Shown here in pieces: positions 37,356-46,503 of a DNA stretch of 64,000 bases. Each line of letters begins with the position of its first letter. The first letter of the stretch is position 1. The notes beneath the pieces are model-generated. The model searched no databases and had not been told where the DNA came from. It saw only the letters and a list, made by a program, of their open reading frames with translations. The stretch spans positions 1 to 64,000 of the forward strand of contig NZ_JHXH01000004.1 in assembly GCF_000621805.1 (NCBI RefSeq), given 5' to 3'. This DNA is from Ruminococcus sp. FC2018. Its GTDB lineage: Bacteria > Bacillota > Clostridia > Oscillospirales > Ruminococcaceae. Both the position numbers and the translations under genes were made by a program.

Positions 37356-38027
37356 CTACAGACCGAATATTGACCTCATAATTGGATCTACCCAGAAGGT
37401 AAGCTTATCTATGATCCAGAACAGTGCATCATTTACTGCGCCCAAAGGTCTGTCAAGCAGCCCGGAGAACACCAGCAGAACAAAGCCTATCATAATGTAT
37501 AAGCTGTACTGCTCGATTTTTCTGTCTATTTTATAGCTGGTAAAATAGCTCAGTATCTTTGAGCCGTCAAGAGGCGGAATAGGAATAAGGTTGAATATTG
37601 CCAGTCCCAGATTTATCTGGGTAAAAAATCTGAAAAGCAGCGTCATCCAAAAAAGTACATCTGACGGGTTGGCATAATAGGCGTAATACATCACCTTGTA
37701 GATAATAACTCCCACAACTGCGGCGATAACATTGGCGATAGGTCCTGCCGCTGCGCTCAGAGCCATGCCCTTTCTGGGCTTTTTGAAATAATTTGGGTTT
37801 ACCTGGACAGGTCTGCCCCAGCCAAACCCTGACACAAGTATCATAAGTCCGCCTATGGGGTCTATATGGTTAAAAGGGTTAAGGTTCAGTCTGTTCTGAA
37901 GTCTTGGAGTGGGGTCACCCATTTTGTGCGCCGACCAGGCATGAGCAAACTCGTGCAGGGGAATGATCATAAAAACGATCATTATTCTTGCACCGTATTT
38001 TAAAATTGTTTCCACCGTAAAAGTCAA
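37356..38027 (-). CDS. M50-family membrane metalloprotease (site-2 protease-like)
   Basis: This polytopic intramembrane zinc protease of about 223 residues has the HEFAH motif in IIPLHEFAHAWSAHK and NLIPIPPLDGSK with the third metal ligand, plus four or five more helices. Longer reading to 38072 is possible, but the promoter at 38078-38106 would start transcription at about 38071. GGGAGG ten bases before TTG 38027 therefore fits better as the real start. It heads the operon with scpA, scpB, DUF2953, gerW, dacF and rluB. The substrate is unknown. Confidence 0.88.
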   Translation of the reverse strand: MTFTVETILKYGARIMIVFMIIPLHEFAHAWSAHKMGDPTPRLQNRLNLNPFNHIDPIGGLMILVSGFGWGRPVQVNPNYFKKPRKGMALSAAAGPIANVIAAVVGVIIYKVMYYAYYANPSDVLFWMTLLFRFFTQINLGLAIFNLIPIPPLDGSKILSYFTSYKIDRKIEQYSLYIMIGFVLLVFSGLLDRPLGAVNDALFWIIDKLTFWVDPIMRSIFGL

Positions 38028-38077
38028 GATCTCGTCGCCTCCCAAACGTACATTCTCCAAAGAACATACCACGTTTT

Positions 38078-38106
38078 ATTATACACTATTTTAAAAAAGA
38101 TTTCAA
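38078..38106 (-). promoter_or_regulatory. Promoter of the M50-scpAB-gerW-dacF-rluB operon
   Basis: On the minus strand TTGAAA (38101-38106) and TATAAT (38078-38083) have 17-bp spacing. Confidence 0.8.
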
Positions 38107-38176
38107 GTATTATTGTGCTCTTTTGCCACAAATATATTAACTTTTTATGATTTTTGAAAAAAACGCAAAAAAACAC

Positions 38177-38205
38177 TTGCATTTTCCTGTCGGGTGTGCT
38201 ATAAT
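38177..38205 (+). promoter_or_regulatory. Promoter of rpmB
   Basis: TTGCAT and TATAAT have 17-bp spacing. AAAGGAGG and ATG 38253 follow. Confidence 0.85.
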
Positions 38206-38252
38206 AACTTACGTTGCGAATTTAGTTATTAAGTTAAAGGAGGTGCAAACTA

Positions 38253-38438
38253 ATGGCAAAGTGTGATATTTGCGGAAAGGGTGTAACTTTCGGTATCAAG
38301 GTCTCCCACTCTCACAGAAGATCCAACAGAACATGGAAGCCAAACGTTAAGAGAGTAAAGGCTATTGTAAACGGTACTCCTTGTCATGTTTACGCTTGCT
38401 CAAGATGCTTGCGTTCCGGAAAGGTAGAGAGAGCGTAA
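38253..38438 (+). CDS. rpmB: 50S ribosomal protein L28
   Basis: This 61-residue ribosomal protein is of the zinc-binding type, with CDICGK at 4-9 and a second pair in YACSRCLRSG. VSHSHRRSNRTWKPNVK is the family core. It is monocistronic, with its own promoter and terminator. Confidence 0.98.
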   Translation: MAKCDICGKGVTFGIKVSHSHRRSNRTWKPNVKRVKAIVNGTPCHVYACSRCLRSGKVERA

Positions 38439-38479
38439 GCTTCTTTCTCTTGCCCTTTATATGTTAAAACGTAAAAACA

Positions 38480-38509
38480 GGCTGACCTTTAGGGGGTCAG
38501 TCTTTTTTT
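38480..38509 (+). terminator. Terminator of rpmB
   Basis: GGCTGACC-TTTAG-GGGTCAGTC is followed by seven T. Confidence 0.85.
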
Positions 38510-38535
38510 GTCCCGAATTTCCCGCAAGCACAAAA

Positions 38536-38569
38536 AGACTGCGCTGAGAGCATATGTCTCAGGCAGTCT
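38536..38569 (-). terminator. Terminator of the LtaS-like gene
   Basis: AGACTGC pairs with GCAGTCT around an inner CTGAGA/TCTCAG stem. On the minus strand a T-run follows. Confidence 0.7.
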
Positions 38570-38586
38570 GTTATTATTTATATGAC

Positions 38587-40869
38587 TTACACAGCGTACA
38601 GATATCTGTCCTTGCGTATGGAAGGCGGAGAGAACAGAGTTTCACTGTCGCCTGAATCAGACGACTTGGGGGCACTCTGCTTGCCCTTTCCTGCGAAGCC
38701 CTCCTCTGTCTTGTTTATCATATCAAAATAGATTATGGCATTGGAGATATCTATTCTCTCGTCGGCGTAGTCGCAGTATTTCTTGATGTACTGCTGGTCA
38801 ACCCTTTCGTCGTTTCTGCGTTTTTGCAGCGTTTCTTCGTTATATTCGGCATCAGCTGCCGCCTTGTAACTACCCTTTATCTTATCGTTGTAAAGGGGCG
38901 AGGGGTCTTCCTTGAATATTTGGTTGCAGGAGGCGAACTTTGCCACATTCCTGTAACCCTCAAGGTCGAAGTAAGCATCTTTCTGGCTGTCATAATAGAC
39001 CTTATCGGTGATATAGTTACCATTTGGGAAAATAACCACATTATCCTCCTTCTCGTCAATGGAGAATATGTCGTGTCCCAGGGCGTACTTGTTTTCAAAG
39101 CCCATCATATTTCCCACGGTAGGCTGTACGTCGTACATACCCATCACCTTGTCTATCTCCTTGGGTTCATATCCCCCGTCCTTACTCCAGATTATAAGGG
39201 GCACTTTACGGTTTATATTATAGCAGAACGGGTCAACGGGGATATATCCGGGGTCGCTTGATGAAAGCACCTTGTCATTGAACGGGTCGTAGTTATAATA
39301 ATACTCGAACTCCTCTTCCTTTATCTTTGCATCGTGGTCACCATACAGCACCACAACGGCATTATCCAGCATTCCCTCCTTGTCCATATCATCAAGGAAC
39401 TGCTTTATTGCCTCATCGGCATAATGGACGGACTTGAAATACGAGCCAAGCTTTCTGCCCTCAAGGAAAGGTGCGCTGACCTCGTCGTAAAGACCTGTCT
39501 TTTCGTTATATTTCTTATACTTGAAGTCCACCTTGTAGTCGCTTACTCTTTCGATATCGGTGAAAGGGGTATGGTTGGTGAGCATAAGTATCTCGCCCAT
39601 CCAGTTTTTATTCTTCTGGGCTATCTCCTTTATGATCGGGATAGCCTGCCTGAACATGGACTTATCGGACAGTCCCAGACCTATGGTCTCATCCACCTTA
39701 AAATCGGTGGTGGAATTATAGAACTTATCGTAGCCATATGACTTATGCACATTGAGTCTGTTCCAGTAGGAACCGTTGTTTCCGTGCATACTGAACACAT
39801 AGTAACCCATTGACTTGAGCAGCTTCTGGGTAGTGGTATAATCCCTATCCCAGTAATTTATTGCCACAGTGCCGCTTGATGCAGGCATAAGGGATGTTGA
39901 GAGGGTAAACTCCGTATCGGATGTGGTTCCTACGCTTTCCTGGGCGTAGAAGTTAGTGAAATATATACCCTCCTTGGCGAGCTTGTTTATAGTCGGAGTA
40001 AGGGGCTCACCGTTTATGTATGTATCAAGGGTAAAACCCTGTATACTTTCTGCGTGGATAAAGATAAGGTTCTTGCCTGCAAACATATTTGAATACTTAT
40101 TTTTCTTCACCTGTGCACTTACGTCCTCAACAGCCTTGTTGTCGTAGAACTTATTGAAAAGCTCCTCACTGTCGGAGTAGCCGAACATCATATTGAGCTG
40201 GGCATTTGCACAGGAAACTGCATCACTTACATGATACGTGTAAACGCCGAATGTGGCAAGGACATACTCTCTGTTCCACTGTTTCTGGAGTCGTGAATAA
40301 TCGGTGCCGGTCATAAGGCTGGCTGCGATACCAAGAAAACAAAGCGAAAGCACGAATGTGGCAAGTCCTGCAAGCCTGCGGTGCTTTTTCTCCTTATTCT
40401 GGGTGGTATAACCCTTGGTTTTTTTCTTTATGAGGATATAGCTTACGATAAGCGCAGGGATAGACCACAAAAACGTCAGATCTTTTATCTCCATGATGTT
40501 CTTGGTCACCGCATCCATTACTCCGCCCAGCTGTGAGGCTGTAGATAGCATGGATACGGACATGAAGGATCTGAAGTTGGTATAATATATGGAGTTGCCC
40601 GCACAGATAACATCCAGAATTATTGTCAGCACCAAAAGAAGTATGAACTGTCTTTTCGGCTTTTTGATTAAAACAGCCAGCGAACCGATTAACAGACACA
40701 TACCTATATCCGCCAGCAGAGGTTTTATCTGGTTATACTCAAACTTTACCGTGAAAGCCCTGAGGATAAAGCCGTTTATTACTGCCGACAGAACAAATAT
40801 CAAAGGCAGCATATTGTCACGGGCATAGTCGTGGACCATTATACCCACTTTCTTGCATTTTTCTTTCAT
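38587..40869 (-). CDS. LtaS-like sulfatase-family membrane enzyme (glycerol-phosphate transferase)
   Basis: This 760-residue polytopic protein has about five N-terminal membrane helices (to about residue 210) and an extracellular sulfatase-fold domain. The active-site region has FIHAESIQGF with the metal-binding Glu, and YAQESVGTTSDTEFTLSTSL with the nucleophilic Thr. FSMHGNNGSYWNR and LYGDHDAKI follow with further ligands. This is the pattern of lipoteichoic acid synthase and related enzymes, which move glycerol phosphate from phosphatidylglycerol to a polymer or glycan. It is monocistronic, with promoter at 40951-40979; AAGGAG precedes ATG 40869. Confidence 0.9.
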   Translation of the reverse strand: MKEKCKKVGIMVHDYARDNMLPLIFVLSAVINGFILRAFTVKFEYNQIKPLLADIGMCLLIGSLAVLIKKPKRQFILLLVLTIILDVICAGNSIYYTNFRSFMSVSMLSTASQLGGVMDAVTKNIMEIKDLTFLWSIPALIVSYILIKKKTKGYTTQNKEKKHRRLAGLATFVLSLCFLGIAASLMTGTDYSRLQKQWNREYVLATFGVYTYHVSDAVSCANAQLNMMFGYSDSEELFNKFYDNKAVEDVSAQVKKNKYSNMFAGKNLIFIHAESIQGFTLDTYINGEPLTPTINKLAKEGIYFTNFYAQESVGTTSDTEFTLSTSLMPASSGTVAINYWDRDYTTTQKLLKSMGYYVFSMHGNNGSYWNRLNVHKSYGYDKFYNSTTDFKVDETIGLGLSDKSMFRQAIPIIKEIAQKNKNWMGEILMLTNHTPFTDIERVSDYKVDFKYKKYNEKTGLYDEVSAPFLEGRKLGSYFKSVHYADEAIKQFLDDMDKEGMLDNAVVVLYGDHDAKIKEEEFEYYYNYDPFNDKVLSSSDPGYIPVDPFCYNINRKVPLIIWSKDGGYEPKEIDKVMGMYDVQPTVGNMMGFENKYALGHDIFSIDEKEDNVVIFPNGNYITDKVYYDSQKDAYFDLEGYRNVAKFASCNQIFKEDPSPLYNDKIKGSYKAAADAEYNEETLQKRRNDERVDQQYIKKYCDYADERIDISNAIIYFDMINKTEEGFAGKGKQSAPKSSDSGDSETLFSPPSIRKDRYLYAV

Positions 40870-40950
40870 TGTCCGATCTTTCTCCTTAAAATCCGGTTTG
40901 TTCCGACACTATATATAAAACTATATGCTTTCCTGCTGAAATACACCATT

Positions 40951-40979
40951 ATTATAATATCAGATGCGTTGAAAGTCAA
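40951..40979 (-). promoter_or_regulatory. Promoter of the LtaS-like gene
   Basis: On the minus strand TTGACT (40974-40979) and TATAAT (40951-40956) have 17-bp spacing. Confidence 0.8.
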
Positions 40980-41171
40980 GATTTAGCCCTTCTTTTTATA
41001 ACTTTGACTAAAAAAAGAAGCCAAAGAACGCACCATTTATAAAATAATTGCATCAATCACAATGGCAATTTTCTCCGGCTCTTGCCTTTTGTCAATAAAG
41101 CTCAATAAAATCACCGAGGTTTAATTAAAAATATGTAAGTCTACAAACTTTCAAAACCTTGTCGAAAATCA
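40980..41171. other. Intergenic stretch with no gene seen
   Basis: This AT-rich spacer lies between divergent promoters. No supported frame, repeat or hairpin was found. Confidence 0.5.
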
Positions 41172-41200
41172 TTGCCAAAGGTTGGTTTTTATATTATAAT
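41172..41200 (+). promoter_or_regulatory. Promoter of the HAD phosphatase gene
   Basis: TTGCCA and TATAAT have 17-bp spacing. Confidence 0.8.
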
Positions 41201-41231
41201 CTAAGCAGAAAAACCAAAGCGGAGGATACTT

Positions 41232-42014
41232 ATGATAAAGATAATCGCCACAGATATGGACGGTACACTTCTTGATGACAACAAGCAGCTCCCGGAAAAC
41301 TTTGAGGACGTTATCCACAAGCTGATAAAAAAGAATATTCGCTTTGTTATATCAAGCGGAAGAAGCTTTGGTGCGCTTAAAATGCAGTTCGTCAAGTACC
41401 TTGACAGCCTCACTTTTATCTGCGACAACGGCGCATATATAGTTGACCGTGGCAGCGTTATCAGCGTTTCGGTAATGGACAGATCCACTGTTGACAGCAT
41501 TATCGACTACTGTGAACAGCAGGGATACTCGGTGCTTCTTTGCGGGAAACAGGGGGCATGGTACAGTACGAGCAGCAGCAGCTATGCTGATGAGATAGCA
41601 AAGTACTATGTTGACTGTCACTTTATCGAAGATCTGCACAGCTGCAGCGACGAGATCTTCAAGATCGCTGTTTTCAATGAAAAAGGATTTTCCGAGTTTC
41701 AGTATGACGTAATGGGAGAAGCTTTTTCCAAAAACACAGTCCAGCTGTCAGGCAAGTACTGGATAGATATTATGAACAGCGGCATAAACAAGGGTGCTGC
41801 TCTTTCAAAGATATGCAACCGCCTTGGGGTGGGATACAACGAGATAATGGCATTCGGCGATTATCTTAATGATGTGGATATGCTTGGCTGCGCATACTAC
41901 AGCTTCGCCATGTCAAACGCTCACAATTCGGTAAAGCGTGCTGCCAACTTCATCACCGGCTCCAACAACGACAATAGCGTGATGAAAGAGGTCAAAAAGT
42001 ACTGCCTGCAATAA
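41232..42014 (+). CDS. Cof-type HAD-IIB phosphatase
   Basis: This 260-residue soluble phosphatase has motif I ATDMDGTLLDD (nucleophile Asp8, general acid Asp10), motif II SSGRSFGALK, motif III Lys in GINKGAALSKI, and motif IV AFGDYLNDVDM. Cof-type enzymes dephosphorylate sugar phosphates, flavin or other small phosphates. It is monocistronic. Confidence 0.93.
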   Translation: MIKIIATDMDGTLLDDNKQLPENFEDVIHKLIKKNIRFVISSGRSFGALKMQFVKYLDSLTFICDNGAYIVDRGSVISVSVMDRSTVDSIIDYCEQQGYSVLLCGKQGAWYSTSSSSYADEIAKYYVDCHFIEDLHSCSDEIFKIAVFNEKGFSEFQYDVMGEAFSKNTVQLSGKYWIDIMNSGINKGAALSKICNRLGVGYNEIMAFGDYLNDVDMLGCAYYSFAMSNAHNSVKRAANFITGSNNDNSVMKEVKKYCLQ

Positions 42015-42028
42015 AAATATGACAATGC

Positions 42029-42062
42029 ACTGTGCTGCTATTTATGGCGGCACAGTTTTTTT
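42029..42062 (+). terminator. Terminator of the HAD phosphatase gene
   Basis: ACTGTGC/GCACAGT (inner loop TGCTATTTATGGCG) is followed by a T-run. The flavodoxin-like gene ends from the other side in the same T-run. Confidence 0.8.
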
Positions 42063-42600
42063 ATATCTCCTTGCAGAATTCTGTAAGCTCGCTAGTCCTT
42101 GGGATCACCGCTTCCCTGTTTTCAATGCTGCAAAGCCCGATGTGTCCGCAGCACTCTATTTCAAGGTGTCCGTAAAAGTGCTCGATAGTCTGAATAAGCC
42201 GTTCACACTCTTTCATATTCGGACCTGTACGCAGGACCACTGCATACCCTTTTTTGCCTTTTGAAAGACGTGCGTGGGGCTCATGGGTGTTGCTGTAAGG
42301 AGTGCAGCGGTCGATGAAAACCTTGAACTGCCCGGGTACGTCCGCCCAGTAGGAAGGCGAAGCACAAATGATAACATCAGCGGCTTCAAATTCCGCCATC
42401 AGCTGCTGTACACCATCGGTCATAACGCATTTTGCTGTGTTGTGGCAGCTTCGGCAGCCTTTGCAAAAGGCGATGTCGTAATCGTCAATACAGACCTGTT
42501 TAGTTTCATATTTTTGTGACAGCTCATCTGAGATAATGCTTGTTATCTCTGCGGTCGCTCCGTCCCTGACAGGTGAACAATTGATGATAAGTGCCTTCAT
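42061..42600 (-). CDS. NAD(P)H-dependent FMN reductase / flavodoxin-fold protein
   Basis: This encodes a protein of about 179 residues. ATG 42600 is chosen because GGGAGG is eight bases upstream. The flavin-binding start is MKALIINCSPVRDGATAEI. A CKGCRSCHNTAKCVM stretch with four cysteines resembles iron-sulfur-flavoprotein relatives, and CASPSYWADVPGQFKVFIDR is the usual flavin loop. It reduces or carries FMN; the partner is unknown. It is the last gene after nspC, with a hairpin in between, so it may only partly belong to the polyamine operon. Confidence 0.88.
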   Translation of the reverse strand: MKALIINCSPVRDGATAEITSIISDELSQKYETKQVCIDDYDIAFCKGCRSCHNTAKCVMTDGVQQLMAEFEAADVIICASPSYWADVPGQFKVFIDRCTPYSNTHEPHARLSKGKKGYAVVLRTGPNMKECERLIQTIEHFYGHLEIECCGHIGLCSIENREAVIPRTSELTEFCKEI

Positions 42601-42634
42601 TCCCATTACCTCCCGTAAATAATAAGTATATAAC

Positions 42635-42667
42635 AAATTCCTCTCCGCAAAATGCAGAAAGGAATTT
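42635..42667 (-). terminator. Hairpin between nspC and the flavodoxin-like gene
   Basis: AAATTCCT/AGGAATTT arms with an inner TGCA-rich loop. The T-run is short, so attenuation rather than full stop is possible. Confidence 0.5.
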
Positions 42668-42672
42668 TGGTT

Positions 42673-43803
42673 TTAAAGCCTTTGTTTAAAATCGTTATAT
42701 CCGAACTCACGCACAAGCTCAAGCTTGCCGTCAAGCTTTTCAAGATATATCGCAGGCAGAGGCATTCCGTTGAATGTGTTATTCTTCACAGTTGTATAGA
42801 TAGCCATATCGGTGAAAACAAGCCTGTCCCCCTCTTTCAGCGGCGAATCGAACGAGTAATCACCAATCACATCCCCTGCAAGGCAGGTCGGTCCGCCAAG
42901 TCGGTAGGTGTAAGCCTTCTCCCCAGCCTCACCTGAGCCTATTATCATTGGTCGGTAAGGCATTTCAAGCACATCCGGCATATGGCAGGCAGCCGAGGTA
43001 TCTACTATAGCCAGATCCATGCCGTTTTTAAGAGTATCAAGAACGGTCGTAACAAGCCAGCCTGCATTAAGGGCAACAGCCTCACCCGGTTCAAGATACA
43101 CCTGCACGCCATACTTGTCATGCAGATAATTCACGCATTTTTCCAGCTTTGCAAGATCATAGCCCTCTTTGGTTATGTGGTGTCCGCCCCCAAGATTGAG
43201 CCATTTCATCTTTCCAAGATACTTGCCGAACTCTTCCTCAATATGCACAATCGTGCGCTCCAGAACATCTGCACCCTGCTCGCACATGGTATGAAAGTGC
43301 AGTCCGTCGATACCGTCAAGCTGGTTTTCGTCAAAGTTTTCAAGTGTGATGCCAAGCCGTGAGTTGGTAAAACAGGGGTTATAAATATCCGTCTCTATCT
43401 CCGAATACTCCGGGTTGCAGCGCAGTCCGCAGGATATATTGCGCCCACAGTTTTTCACCTTTTCACGGTGCTTTTTCCACTGTGAGATGCTGTTGAACAC
43501 AATATGGTCTGCTATTTTCACAAGCTCGTCCATATCCCGGTCTGTATACGCCGGGCTGTAAACGTGCACCTCGCCGCCGAACTCCTCCTTGCCCAGCCTT
43601 GCCTCATACAGTCCACTGGCAGTAGTTCCGCAAAGCACCTTTGAAAGCTGCGGATAAGTGCAGAAGTTTGAAAACGCCTTTTGCGCCAGCAGTATCTTAC
43701 AGCCTGTGTGCTCCATAACTGTGCCCAGTATATCAAGATTATGCGCCAGTGCCTTTTCACTTATAACGTAACAAGGCGTTTTGACCTTTTTTATATCAAA
43801 CAT
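42673..43803 (-). CDS. nspC: Carboxynorspermidine/carboxyspermidine decarboxylase
   Basis: This 376-residue PLP enzyme of the alanine-racemase-fold group removes CO2 from carboxyspermidine to give spermidine (or from carboxynorspermidine). The PLP lysine is Lys42 in ILLAQKAFSNF, and the family's catalytic cysteine is in GGPTCLAGDVIGDY. HTMCEQGADVLERT and GGGHHITKEGYDLAKLE are family blocks. It lies nine bases after the barstar-like gene and acts on the product of the 44352-45554 enzyme. Confidence 0.94.
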   Translation of the reverse strand: MFDIKKVKTPCYVISEKALAHNLDILGTVMEHTGCKILLAQKAFSNFCTYPQLSKVLCGTTASGLYEARLGKEEFGGEVHVYSPAYTDRDMDELVKIADHIVFNSISQWKKHREKVKNCGRNISCGLRCNPEYSEIETDIYNPCFTNSRLGITLENFDENQLDGIDGLHFHTMCEQGADVLERTIVHIEEEFGKYLGKMKWLNLGGGHHITKEGYDLAKLEKCVNYLHDKYGVQVYLEPGEAVALNAGWLVTTVLDTLKNGMDLAIVDTSAACHMPDVLEMPYRPMIIGSGEAGEKAYTYRLGGPTCLAGDVIGDYSFDSPLKEGDRLVFTDMAIYTTVKNNTFNGMPLPAIYLEKLDGKLELVREFGYNDFKQRL

Positions 43804-43812
43804 CTTTTCACC

Positions 43813-44100
43813 CTAATACGTTGTATTCTCAAATTTAACGGAAAGCTTTTCGTTGGTGCTTTTGGCATTCATAAATGCGGCAAGCACCTCCTCAGCGAAG
43901 GGTCTCATTTCATCAGATATCTCGTCTGTGTCATAGAATGTGACCTCTGCCTCGTTCTCAAAGCCGCAAAGCACATCAAATAGCTTTGACACGGAATTTA
44001 TTTTCCCTTCACCGCAGCCGAGTGCCTTGCTGATATAGTCAAAGAACCTTTCCCTGCTTTCAAACTGTACGTCGTCAATCATTATCAGCATTTTCATCAC
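43813..44100 (-). CDS. Barstar-like small protein
   Basis: This 95-residue protein has the barstar pattern: a short strand (MLIMIDDVQFES), helix (RERFFDYISKALGC), then INSVSKLFDVLCGFENEAEV, a long helix (PFAEEVLAAFMNAKSTNEKL) and a last strand (SVKFENTTY). Barstar proteins inhibit secreted RNases such as barnase. No barnase gene is visible nearby. It overlaps the preceding gene by 26 bp and precedes nspC by nine. A role in the polyamine operon is unclear; the family call is by pattern only. Confidence 0.5.
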   Translation of the reverse strand: MMKMLIMIDDVQFESRERFFDYISKALGCGEGKINSVSKLFDVLCGFENEAEVTFYDTDEISDEMRPFAEEVLAAFMNAKSTNEKLSVKFENTTY

Positions 44101-44341
44101 CGCTTTCTCTTTCTTTTCTGCGCCGTTTCAGATGTGTGCCGTAGCGTATATCCAGTACCAGAAGCGTGACTGCCACGCCCATAAAGAACGACGGCAGCGT
44201 CAGCGCAAATATCTTGGGCAGCATGGAGATCTTCATATAAGACATTATTACTCCCACAGCCAGATACCATGCAAAAAGCAGCACAACAACAAGCATTATC
44301 AGCAGTCTGCGTCTGCCATTTTTACGTCTTATCCTTGCCAT
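44075..44341 (-). CDS. Small two-helix membrane protein, unknown
   Basis: This 88-residue protein has a basic start (ARIRRKNGRRR), two membrane helices (LLIMLVVVLLFAWYLAVGVI and IFALTLPSFFMGVAVTLLVL) and a charged tail (RYGTHLKRRRKERESGDENA). It lies ten bases after the carboxyspermidine synthase gene and overlaps the barstar-like gene. The operon position suggests polyamine transport, sensing or membrane protection, but nothing in the sequence shows it. Confidence 0.65.
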   Translation of the reverse strand: MARIRRKNGRRRLLIMLVVVLLFAWYLAVGVIMSYMKISMLPKIFALTLPSFFMGVAVTLLVLDIRYGTHLKRRRKERESGDENADND

Positions 44342-44351
44342 AGTTCACCTG

Positions 44352-45554
44352 TCAGTCTACCAGCACGGGGTCAAAGTTCTCTTTCCAAGGAAGTCCCCAC
44401 TTATTCAGTGCGTCCATGAACGGGTCCGGGTCAAACTCCTCGATATTGTGTACACCCGGCTTTTTCCACTTGCCTGTCATGACCATCATTGCGCCTATCA
44501 TTGCAGGAACACCTGTGGTGTAGCTGATAGCCTGGGAGCCTACCTCCTTGTAGCACTGCTGGTGGTCGCAGACGTTGTAAACGTAGTATTTAACGTCTTT
44601 GCCGTCCTTTTTGCCCCGGCAGATACAGCCGATATTTGTTTTGCCCTTTGTTCTGGGACCAAGGCTTGCAGGATCGGGAAGAACAGCCTTTAAGAATTGC
44701 AGCGGAACGATCTTCTTACCCTCAAAGTCTATCGGCTCGATAGATGTCATACCCACATTTTCAAGGCATTTGAGATGTGTCAGGTAGCTCTGTCCGAAGG
44801 TCATGAAGAATCTGATACGCTTGATCCCCTTGATATTCAGAGCCAGGGATTCCAGCTCCTCGTGGTGCAAAAGGTACATATCCTTTTCGCCCACTTCATC
44901 AAAGTTATACACTCTCTTTATCTCCATAGGCTCGGTCTCGACCCACTTGCCGTCCTGAATGTAGGAGCCTTTAGCCGAAACCTCACGGATATTTATCTCG
45001 GGATTGAAGTTGGTTGCAAAGGGGTAGCCGTGGTCGCCGCCGTTGCAGTCCAGAATGTCGATATAGTTTATCTCGTCAAAATAGTGCTTCTGAGCGTAAG
45101 CGCAGAAAACGCCCGTAACTCCCGGGTCAAAGCCGCTGCCCAGCAAAGCTGTGATGCCTGCTTTTTCAAATCTTTCACGGTAAGCCCACTGCCAGGAATA
45201 CTCAAACTTTGCCGTATCCTCAGGCTCATAGTTTGCTGTGTCAACATAGTCCACCTTGCATTCAAGGCAGGCGTCCATTATGTGCAAATCCTGATACGGC
45301 AAGGCAACATTTATACATATATCGGGCTTATACTCTTCCATAAGCGCAACAAGCTGCGGCACGTTGTCAGCGTCCACCTGCGCAGTAGTTATCTTAGTCT
45401 TTGTCTTTCCCTCAAGCTCTGATTTGAACTTGTCGCACTTTGATTTTGTGCGGCTTGCAATGCATATCTCCTCAAAAACCTCGCTGTTCTGGCAGCACTT
45501 GTGGATAACCACGCCTGCAACTCCACCGGCACCTATTATCAATGCTCTTCCCAT
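44352..45554 (-). CDS. Carboxynorspermidine/carboxyspermidine synthase (saccharopine dehydrogenase-like)
   Basis: This 400-residue NADPH-dependent enzyme condenses putrescine (or diaminopropane) with aspartate semialdehyde into carboxyspermidine. The Rossmann start is LIIGAGGVAGVVIHKCCQNS. TANYEPEDTAKFEYSWQWAY and GSGFDPGVTGVFCAYAQKHY are family blocks that distinguish it from lysine-pathway saccharopine dehydrogenases. The decarboxylase that finishes the route is nspC, two small genes downstream. The gap to speB upstream is 97 bp, so an internal promoter is possible. Confidence 0.93.
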   Translation of the reverse strand: MGRALIIGAGGVAGVVIHKCCQNSEVFEEICIASRTKSKCDKFKSELEGKTKTKITTAQVDADNVPQLVALMEEYKPDICINVALPYQDLHIMDACLECKVDYVDTANYEPEDTAKFEYSWQWAYRERFEKAGITALLGSGFDPGVTGVFCAYAQKHYFDEINYIDILDCNGGDHGYPFATNFNPEINIREVSAKGSYIQDGKWVETEPMEIKRVYNFDEVGEKDMYLLHHEELESLALNIKGIKRIRFFMTFGQSYLTHLKCLENVGMTSIEPIDFEGKKIVPLQFLKAVLPDPASLGPRTKGKTNIGCICRGKKDGKDVKYYVYNVCDHQQCYKEVGSQAISYTTGVPAMIGAMMVMTGKWKKPGVHNIEEFDPDPFMDALNKWGLPWKENFDPVLVD

Positions 45555-45651
45555 TCAGATCAACCTCCGTTATCTATTATTAGTTTGATATTATTTATAT
45601 TTTCAGTATCTCACCGCCAAAGCTCGTCAGAAGCAATTTGCGTTTTTCTCC

Positions 45652-46503
45652 TTACAAGATAGCAAGCAGTATCTCTCGCAGCAGCTTGCAGGCAAGGGCT
45701 GTGCTTCTGCCCGAGGGGTCATAAACGGGCGAAAGCTCGTTCATATCAAGTCCCACGATGTTGAGCTTTGAAAGCGTCATTACCGCCTTGTGCAGCTCCC
45801 TGAAGCTGACTCCTCCGGCTTCAGGTGTGCCTGTTCCCGGGAACTCCGACGGGTCGAGAACGTCAAGGTCAAGTGTGAAATACACCGGCTTTCCTTTGAG
45901 TTTTTCCACCACCTCGTCAAGGGTTTCAAGGTCAAAGCGGTGCAGATAGGTGTGAGTTTTTGCGAACTCAAATTCGTCCCTGTCGCCGCTTCTTATGCCG
46001 AACTGATTTATCCTTCCGTCGCCGACAATGTCGTGACATCTGCGCAGAACACAGGCGTGTGAAAGCTTTACGCCCAGGTAATCATCTCTCAGGTCGCAAT
46101 GCGCATCAAAGTGGATTATGTGCACATCAGGATATTTCTGCGCAACGGCTCTGAATTCGCCCAGCGTAACGAGGTGCTCGCCGCCGATCATAAAGGGTAT
46201 CTTGCCGTCGTCAAGTATCTGTCTTGTCCTGCTTTCAATGTCTGAAAGTGCCTGCTCGGGACTTCCGAACGGCAGCTCCAGATCTCCGCTGTCAAACACC
46301 TTATAGTCCAGCAGGTCCTTGTCCTGGTATGGCGAAAAAGTCTCAATGCCAAAGCTTTCGCTTCGTATCGCACTTGATGCAAAGCGGGTTCCCGGGCGGA
46401 AAGATGTGGTGCTGTCAAAGGGTGCTCCGAAAATTACTATCTTTGCGTCATCATACTCACAATCGCAGCCGATAAAGGTAAATACGTTCTTATTCATCGG
46501 CAA
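45652..46503 (-). CDS. speB: Agmatinase (SpeB, ureohydrolase family)
   Basis: This 283-residue dimanganese enzyme hydrolyses agmatine to putrescine and urea. The metal ligands are His110 in IGGEHLVT, Asp133/His135/Asp137 in HFDAHCDLRD, and TLDLDVLDPSEFPGTG with the last two aspartates. EAGG after it is typical for agmatinases. The start overlaps the end of speE by 14 bp. It follows arginine decarboxylase in the pathway encoded by this operon. Confidence 0.95.
   Translation of the reverse strand: MPMNKNVFTFIGCDCEYDDAKIVIFGAPFDSTTSFRPGTRFASSAIRSESFGIETFSPYQDKDLLDYKVFDSGDLELPFGSPEQALSDIESRTRQILDDGKIPFMIGGEHLVTLGEFRAVAQKYPDVHIIHFDAHCDLRDDYLGVKLSHACVLRRCHDIVGDGRINQFGIRSGDRDEFEFAKTHTYLHRFDLETLDEVVEKLKGKPVYFTLDLDVLDPSEFPGTGTPEAGGVSFRELHKAVMTLSKLNIVGLDMNELSPVYDPSGRSTALACKLLREILLAIL

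Noticed and set aside
43813-44100. Barstar-like gene as half of a barnase-barstar toxin pair
   Set aside because: No RNase gene of the barnase type lies near; the neighbours are polyamine enzymes.
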